Assembly: GCF_002078175.1 (NCBI RefSeq)
Contig: NZ_MWFK01000001.1
Coordinates: 1,426,001 to 1,490,000, forward strand
Length of the DNA: 64,000 bases
Reading direction: 5' to 3'
Origin: Streptomyces sp. M41(2017)
GTDB taxonomy: Bacteria > Actinomycetota > Actinomycetes > Streptomycetales > Streptomycetaceae
Both the position numbers and the translations under genes were made by a program. Positions 60,456-64,000 of the stretch are shown one piece after another (the first letter of the stretch is position 1; every line of letters begins with the position of its first letter). Below the pieces are notes generated by a model, which saw only the letters and a program-made list of their open reading frames with translations, searched no databases and had not been told where the DNA came from.

Positions 60456-60713
60456 CTACGGACGGCTGTCGCTGAACTGCCGTACCAGGCGCGCGAAGGC
60501 GACCCGTTCCTCGGGGGTGAGTTCCACGGCTTCCGTGTCGGGGCCGTGGTCGCGCTGACCGGGCAGCGCGCGGAGCGCCTCGCCGGGATGCGGCGCCATG
60601 GTGACGGAGGGGCCGCCGCGCAGCAGGCGGCCCAGGCCGACGACCCAGACGACGGTCGCCAGCGCGAGGAACGCCACGCCGGTCAGCTGGAGGATCGACA
60701 CGTGCTCGGGCAT
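60456..60713 (-). CDS. small single-pass membrane protein of unknown function
   Basis: An 85-residue protein. One membrane helix (LTGVAFLALATVVWVVGLGRLL, about residues 10-30) is followed by a short hydrophilic tail ending TPEERVAFARLVRQFSDSRP. No known domain. ATG at 60713 is the best start, with GGGG a few bases upstream. It lies downstream of fruA on the same strand, 110 bp away, and could be part of that transcript. Confidence 0.65.
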   Translation of the reverse strand: MPEHVSILQLTGVAFLALATVVWVVGLGRLLRGGPSVTMAPHPGEALRALPGQRDHGPDTEAVELTPEERVAFARLVRQFSDSRP

Positions 60714-60822
60714 GCGCCCCAGTAGACACCACGGTCCGGGACTTTGACCCCGGACCGTGACGCATCTCGCAGAAGCGGTGAAGGCCTCACAGGTGCTCCA
60801 AAAGGGCACCTTGGCAGGCGGT

Positions 60823-62988
60823 TCAGGCCGCGACCGGCTCCTTCGAACCGGCCGGGGACGCCGCGCCGGCGCCGGTGCTCTCGGCGCCGGCACCCGACGG
60901 GGACCGCTTGCGCAGGCCCTTCAGGACGACGACCAGAGCGGTGGTGACGCCGACGCCTGCGGCGACGGCGATGAGGTAGAGGAACGGGTTGCCGATCAGC
61001 GGGACCACGAAGATGCCGCCGTGCGGGGCGCGCAGCGTGGCACCGAACGTCATCGACAGGGCGCCGGTGACGGCGCCGCCCGCCATCGCGGAGGGGATGA
61101 CACGCAGCGGGTCGGCGGCGGCGAACGGGATGGCGCCTTCGGTGATGAAGGAGGCGCCCAGTACCCAGGCGGCCTTGCCGTTCTCGCGCTCGGTCGGGGT
61201 GAAGAGGCGGGCGCGCACGGTCGTCGCGAGGGCCATCGCCAGCGGCGGGACCATGCCCGCCGCCATCACGGCCGCCATGATCTTCATCGCCGAGTCGCCG
61301 GGGTTCGCGACGGCGATCCCCGCGGTGGCGAAGGTGTAGGCGACCTTGTTGACCGGGCCGCCGAGGTCGAAGCACATCATCAGGCCGAGGAGGGCACCGA
61401 GCAGGACGGCGTTCGCGCCGGTGAGGCCGTTCAGCCAGTCGGTCATGCCCTTCTGGGCGGACGCGATGGGCTTGCCGATCACCACGAACATCAGGAATCC
61501 GACGACCGCCGAGGAGATCAGCGGGATCACCACCACCGGCATGATGCCGCGCACCGCCGCCGGGATGCGGACCTTCTGGATCGCCATGACCACGCCGCCG
61601 GCGATGAGGCCCGCCGCGAGACCGCCGAGGAAGCCCGCGTTGATGGTGAGGGCGATCGATCCGCCGACGAATCCGGGGACGAGGCCGGGCCGGTCCGCCA
61701 TGCCGTAGGCGATGTAGCCGGCCAGGACCGGGATCAGGAAGTTGAAGGCGACGCCGCCGATCTGGAACAGCAGCGCGCCCCAGCTGTCCGCCTGGGTCCC
61801 TACGAAGTGGTCCATGACCGACGGAGCCTTGTTGACCTGCCAGCCGCCGATCGCGAAGCCGAGGGCGATGAGCAGACCGCCCGCGGCGACGAACGGGACC
61901 ATGTAGCTCACCCCGGACATGAGCCAGGTGCGGAGCCGGGTGCCGTAGCCCTCGCCGGTCCCCCCGGCGCGCTCGACGGGCGTGCCGGAGGCCGAGCCGG
62001 CGGCGGAGCCCGGCGCCGATCCGGCGGTGACCTCACCGCGGGCGGCCTTCTCCCGTACCTCGGCGACGAGTTCGGCGGGACGGTTGATCCCCGCCTTCAC
62101 CCCGACGTCGACGGTCGGCTTCCCGGCGAAGCGTTCCTTCTCCCGTACGGGCACGTCGTGGGCGAGGATCACACCGTCGGCGGCCGCGATCACCGCCGGG
62201 TCGAGGCGGGTGAAGCCGGCCGATCCCTGCGTCTCCACGACGAGTTCGATCCCGGCCTCACGGCCCGCGTTCTCCAGGGACTCCGCCGCCATGTAGGTGT
62301 GCGCGATGCCGGTGGGGCAGGAGGTGACGGCGACGACACGGAACGGGCGGCCGTCCGGAGCGGCCGTGGCGCCGGACACCGGGCCGGATCCGTCCTCGGC
62401 GCTCGCGCCCCGCACCGGGGCCGTGCCGCTCACGGCGGTGTCCTCGGCGGAGGCCACCGCGCCGGGCGCGCCCGCCTCCGTCGCCCCGGAGCCCTCCGGA
62501 CGCTCGGCGTTCCCGGCGTCTGCGGGGACGTCCACGGATGCCGGGGTCCGGTCGCCGCGGACGAGCGCCGCGGCGGTCTCCGTGTCGTCCACGGCCCGCA
62601 GCGCGGCGGTGAACGCGGTGTTCGTCAGCTGCCGGGCGAGGGCCGACAGGATGGTGAGGTGGGCGTCGTCCGCGCCCGCCGGGGCGGCGATCAGGAAGAT
62701 CAGGTCGGCGGGGCCGTCCGGCGCACCGAAGTCGATCCCGGCGGCCTTGCGTCCGAAGGCGAGCGTCGGTTCCGTGACGTGTTCGCTGCGGCAGTGCGGG
62801 ATGCCGATGCCGCCGTCCAGGCCGGTCGGCATCTGGGCCTCGCGGGCGGCCACGTCGGCGAGGAACCCGTCCAGGTCGGTGACCCGGCCCAGGGCGGCCA
62901 TGCGCTCGGCGAGGGCACGGGCCGCCGCCTCCTTGGTGTCGGCGGACAGGTCGAGATCGACCAGGTCCGCGGTGATCATCTCGCTCAT
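60823..62988 (-). CDS. fruA: PTS fructose transporter, fused IIA-IIB-IIC
   Basis: A 721-residue permease that imports fructose and delivers it as fructose-1-phosphate. The IIA domain (about 1-150) has active His65 in GIGIPHCRSEH. A Pro/Ala/Glu-rich linker leads to IIB (about 215-310) with phosphorylated Cys224 in VTSCPTGIAH. IIC (about 345-695) has eight or more helices (LMSGVSYMVPFVAAGGLL onward). The order IIA-IIB-IIC is typical for Streptomyces FruA. ATG at 62988 follows GGAG. Downstream of fruK on the same strand; general PTS proteins EI and HPr are not in this window. Confidence 0.94.
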   Translation of the reverse strand: MSEMITADLVDLDLSADTKEAAARALAERMAALGRVTDLDGFLADVAAREAQMPTGLDGGIGIPHCRSEHVTEPTLAFGRKAAGIDFGAPDGPADLIFLIAAPAGADDAHLTILSALARQLTNTAFTAALRAVDDTETAAALVRGDRTPASVDVPADAGNAERPEGSGATEAGAPGAVASAEDTAVSGTAPVRGASAEDGSGPVSGATAAPDGRPFRVVAVTSCPTGIAHTYMAAESLENAGREAGIELVVETQGSAGFTRLDPAVIAAADGVILAHDVPVREKERFAGKPTVDVGVKAGINRPAELVAEVREKAARGEVTAGSAPGSAAGSASGTPVERAGGTGEGYGTRLRTWLMSGVSYMVPFVAAGGLLIALGFAIGGWQVNKAPSVMDHFVGTQADSWGALLFQIGGVAFNFLIPVLAGYIAYGMADRPGLVPGFVGGSIALTINAGFLGGLAAGLIAGGVVMAIQKVRIPAAVRGIMPVVVIPLISSAVVGFLMFVVIGKPIASAQKGMTDWLNGLTGANAVLLGALLGLMMCFDLGGPVNKVAYTFATAGIAVANPGDSAMKIMAAVMAAGMVPPLAMALATTVRARLFTPTERENGKAAWVLGASFITEGAIPFAAADPLRVIPSAMAGGAVTGALSMTFGATLRAPHGGIFVVPLIGNPFLYLIAVAAGVGVTTALVVVLKGLRKRSPSGAGAESTGAGAASPAGSKEPVAA

Positions 62989-63118
62989 CGCGGGCTCCTT
63001 CGCACGCGTATCGCCCGGGGGGAGTCGTGGGCGGGAACGGAAGGGGGGACGGGGACTGCGGTGGGGACGGGAACAGAGGTGGGGACGGGGGAGCGGGGTT
63101 CGGTGGGGGCGGGGCCGG
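62989..63118 (+). other. G-rich spacer between fruK and fruA
   Basis: 130 bp with many runs of 4-7 G on the plus strand, including two copies of GGTGGGGACGGG. Four or more G-runs in close spacing could form a G-quadruplex in the plus strand (the C-rich strand is transcribed as RNA in the fru direction). No gene or terminator hairpin is seen. Confidence 0.5.
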
Positions 63119-64000
63119 TCACGACGCCGGCTCCGTCAGGGGGCGGGACTCCGGGATCTCCGTCGTGACGGTCACGGCGTCCGGGGCGAGGTCGGCCGGG
63201 CCCGGCATCACGCTGCCGGGGAGCTGGACGGCGGCGGCGCCGTGCGCGACGGCGGAGGCGAGGGCGCGCGGCCCGCCGCCCCCGGCGATCAGGAACCCGG
63301 CGAGCGAGGAGTCACCGGCACCCACGTTGCTGCGTACGGTGTCGACGCGGGCGCTGCCGAACCAGGTGCCTGCGGCGTCGACGAGCACCTGCCCGTCGGC
63401 GCCGAGGCTCGCGAGCACGGCGCCCGCGCCCATCGCGCGCAGTTCCTCGGCCGCCTTCACCGCGTCGCCCACCGTGACGAGGGGACGGCCGACGGCCGCG
63501 GCCAGTTCCTCGGCGTTCGGCTTCACCACGTCGGGCCGCTCGCGCAGCGCCGCGAGGAGCGCCGGCCCGGAGGTGTCGAGGGCGATCCGGGCGCCCACCG
63601 CGTGGGCCCGCGCGACGAGTTCGGCGTACCAGGACGGCGCGAGTCCGCGGGGCAGGCTGCCGCAGCAGGTGATCCAGCCGGTCTCGCCGGGACGGTGAAC
63701 GCGGCGGACGGTCTCCAGCAGGAGTTCGGCCTCGGCGGCGGAGAGGTCGGGGCCGGGCGCGTTGATCTTCGTCAGGGTGCCGTCCGGCTCGGCGACCGAG
63801 ATGTTGGAGCGGGTGGCCCCGGCGACCGGGACCGGCGCGACCTCGATGCCCTGGGCCGCGAGGAGTTCGGCGACGAGCGCGCCGGGGGCGCCCCCGAGAG
63901 GCAGGACGGCGACCGTGCGCCGTCCCGCGGCGGCGACCGCCCGGGAGACGTTCACGCCCTTGCCGCCCGGGTCCACGCGTTCCCCGGTGGCCCGGACGAC
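63119..64000 (-). CDS. fruK: 1-phosphofructokinase (partial, cut by window edge)
   Basis: PfkB-family kinase phosphorylating fructose-1-phosphate, the next step after FruA. The visible 293 residues run from VVRATGERVDPGGKGVNVSRA, with the substrate-binding GGKGxN motif, to the C-terminal signature NVGAGDSSLAGFL holding the catalytic Asp. Only some N-terminal residues are missing beyond base 64000. The usual signature residue after GAGDS is a hydrophobic V/M; here it is S-L, a mild variation. Operon with fruA. Confidence 0.93.
   Translation of the reverse strand, partial: VVRATGERVDPGGKGVNVSRAVAAAGRRTVAVLPLGGAPGALVAELLAAQGIEVAPVPVAGATRSNISVAEPDGTLTKINAPGPDLSAAEAELLLETVRRVHRPGETGWITCCGSLPRGLAPSWYAELVARAHAVGARIALDTSGPALLAALRERPDVVKPNAEELAAAVGRPLVTVGDAVKAAEELRAMGAGAVLASLGADGQVLVDAAGTWFGSARVDTVRSNVGAGDSSLAGFLIAGGGGPRALASAVAHGAAAVQLPGSVMPGPADLAPDAVTVTTEIPESRPLTEPAS

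Noticed and set aside
1-64000. Search for a biosynthetic cluster, phage, CRISPR or defence island
   Set aside because: No integrase, transposase, Cas, restriction-modification, NRPS or PKS genes are seen. All genes have uniform codon bias and typical core functions.

Overview
The window is a 64 kb stretch of a very GC-rich chromosome with almost exclusive G/C third codon positions, GGAGG-type ribosome binding sites mixed with leaderless genes, and GTG/TTG starts. The gene content (an SsgA-like sporulation protein, SepX/GlpR, RpfB with DUF348-G5-Rpf domains, paired penicillin-binding proteins, a tricorn protease homologue, a DUF6227-type protein) points firmly to Streptomyces. It looks like conserved core chromosome: no insertion sequence, prophage, CRISPR array or rRNA operon is visible. 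Only one tRNA gene, tRNA-Ala(CGC), was found. Both window edges cut genes: the 3' end of a probable M48 peptidase gene at the left and fruK at the right.

Layout. 1-6.6 kb: peptidase end, a 3-hydroxyisobutyrate-dehydrogenase-family enzyme, a LuxR-type response regulator lacking the phospho-acceptor Asp, and two paralogous Pro-rich, single-pass PQQ-type beta-propeller proteins. 6.6-15.1 kb (all minus): an ABC-F ATPase, ispE, rsmA, rpfB, tatD, a zinc-ribbon protein, rsmI. 15.2-22 kb (plus): pmt (protein O-mannosyltransferase), two PBPs, a YbaK-like deacylase coupled to an EamA transporter. 22.2-26.8 kb: an ECF-type nickel/cobalt importer (cbiM-cbiQ-cbiO) with a translationally coupled serine hydrolase, headed by a Nur-like box, and an ssgE-like gene. 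26.8-33.3 kb: tetR-MMPL operon divergent from a tricorn homologue. 33.4-38.1 kb: a Baeyer-Villiger monooxygenase / alpha-beta hydrolase / SDR operon divergent from a MerR regulator. 38.1-39.7 kb: xthA, a GNAT gene, tRNA-Ala.

39.8-55.3 kb holds a neighbourhood that, as I recall, is also kept in Mycobacterium: sepX/glpR, a RimJ-type GNAT, mog, moaC, moeA/glp, galU, 5-formyl-THF cyclo-ligase, then (after a penicillin acylase, a K+/H+ antiporter and an MFS gene) an FmdB/Ruc-type zinc-ribbon gene with a CIRCE-like element, mtnP, a CpaB/RcpC-like protein and mscL. It joins cell division (SepX with its gephyrin-like partner Glp) to molybdopterin and one-carbon housekeeping. 55.3-64 kb: LtrA, a P1-type peptidase, an L,D-transpeptidase lipoprotein, a DUF6227 protein with an internal duplication, and the fructose PTS genes fruA-fruK.

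The most informative new observations are regulatory: a CIRCE-like operator on the putative redox chaperone gene, a Nur-like box over the promoter of the metal importer, interleaved inverted repeats plus a promoter-spanning inverted repeat upstream of sepX, two matching pseudo-palindromes at tetR, an 11-bp direct repeat upstream of one propeller gene, and a dozen genes whose -10-like hexamer lies 6-7 nt from the start codon, as expected of leaderless mRNAs.
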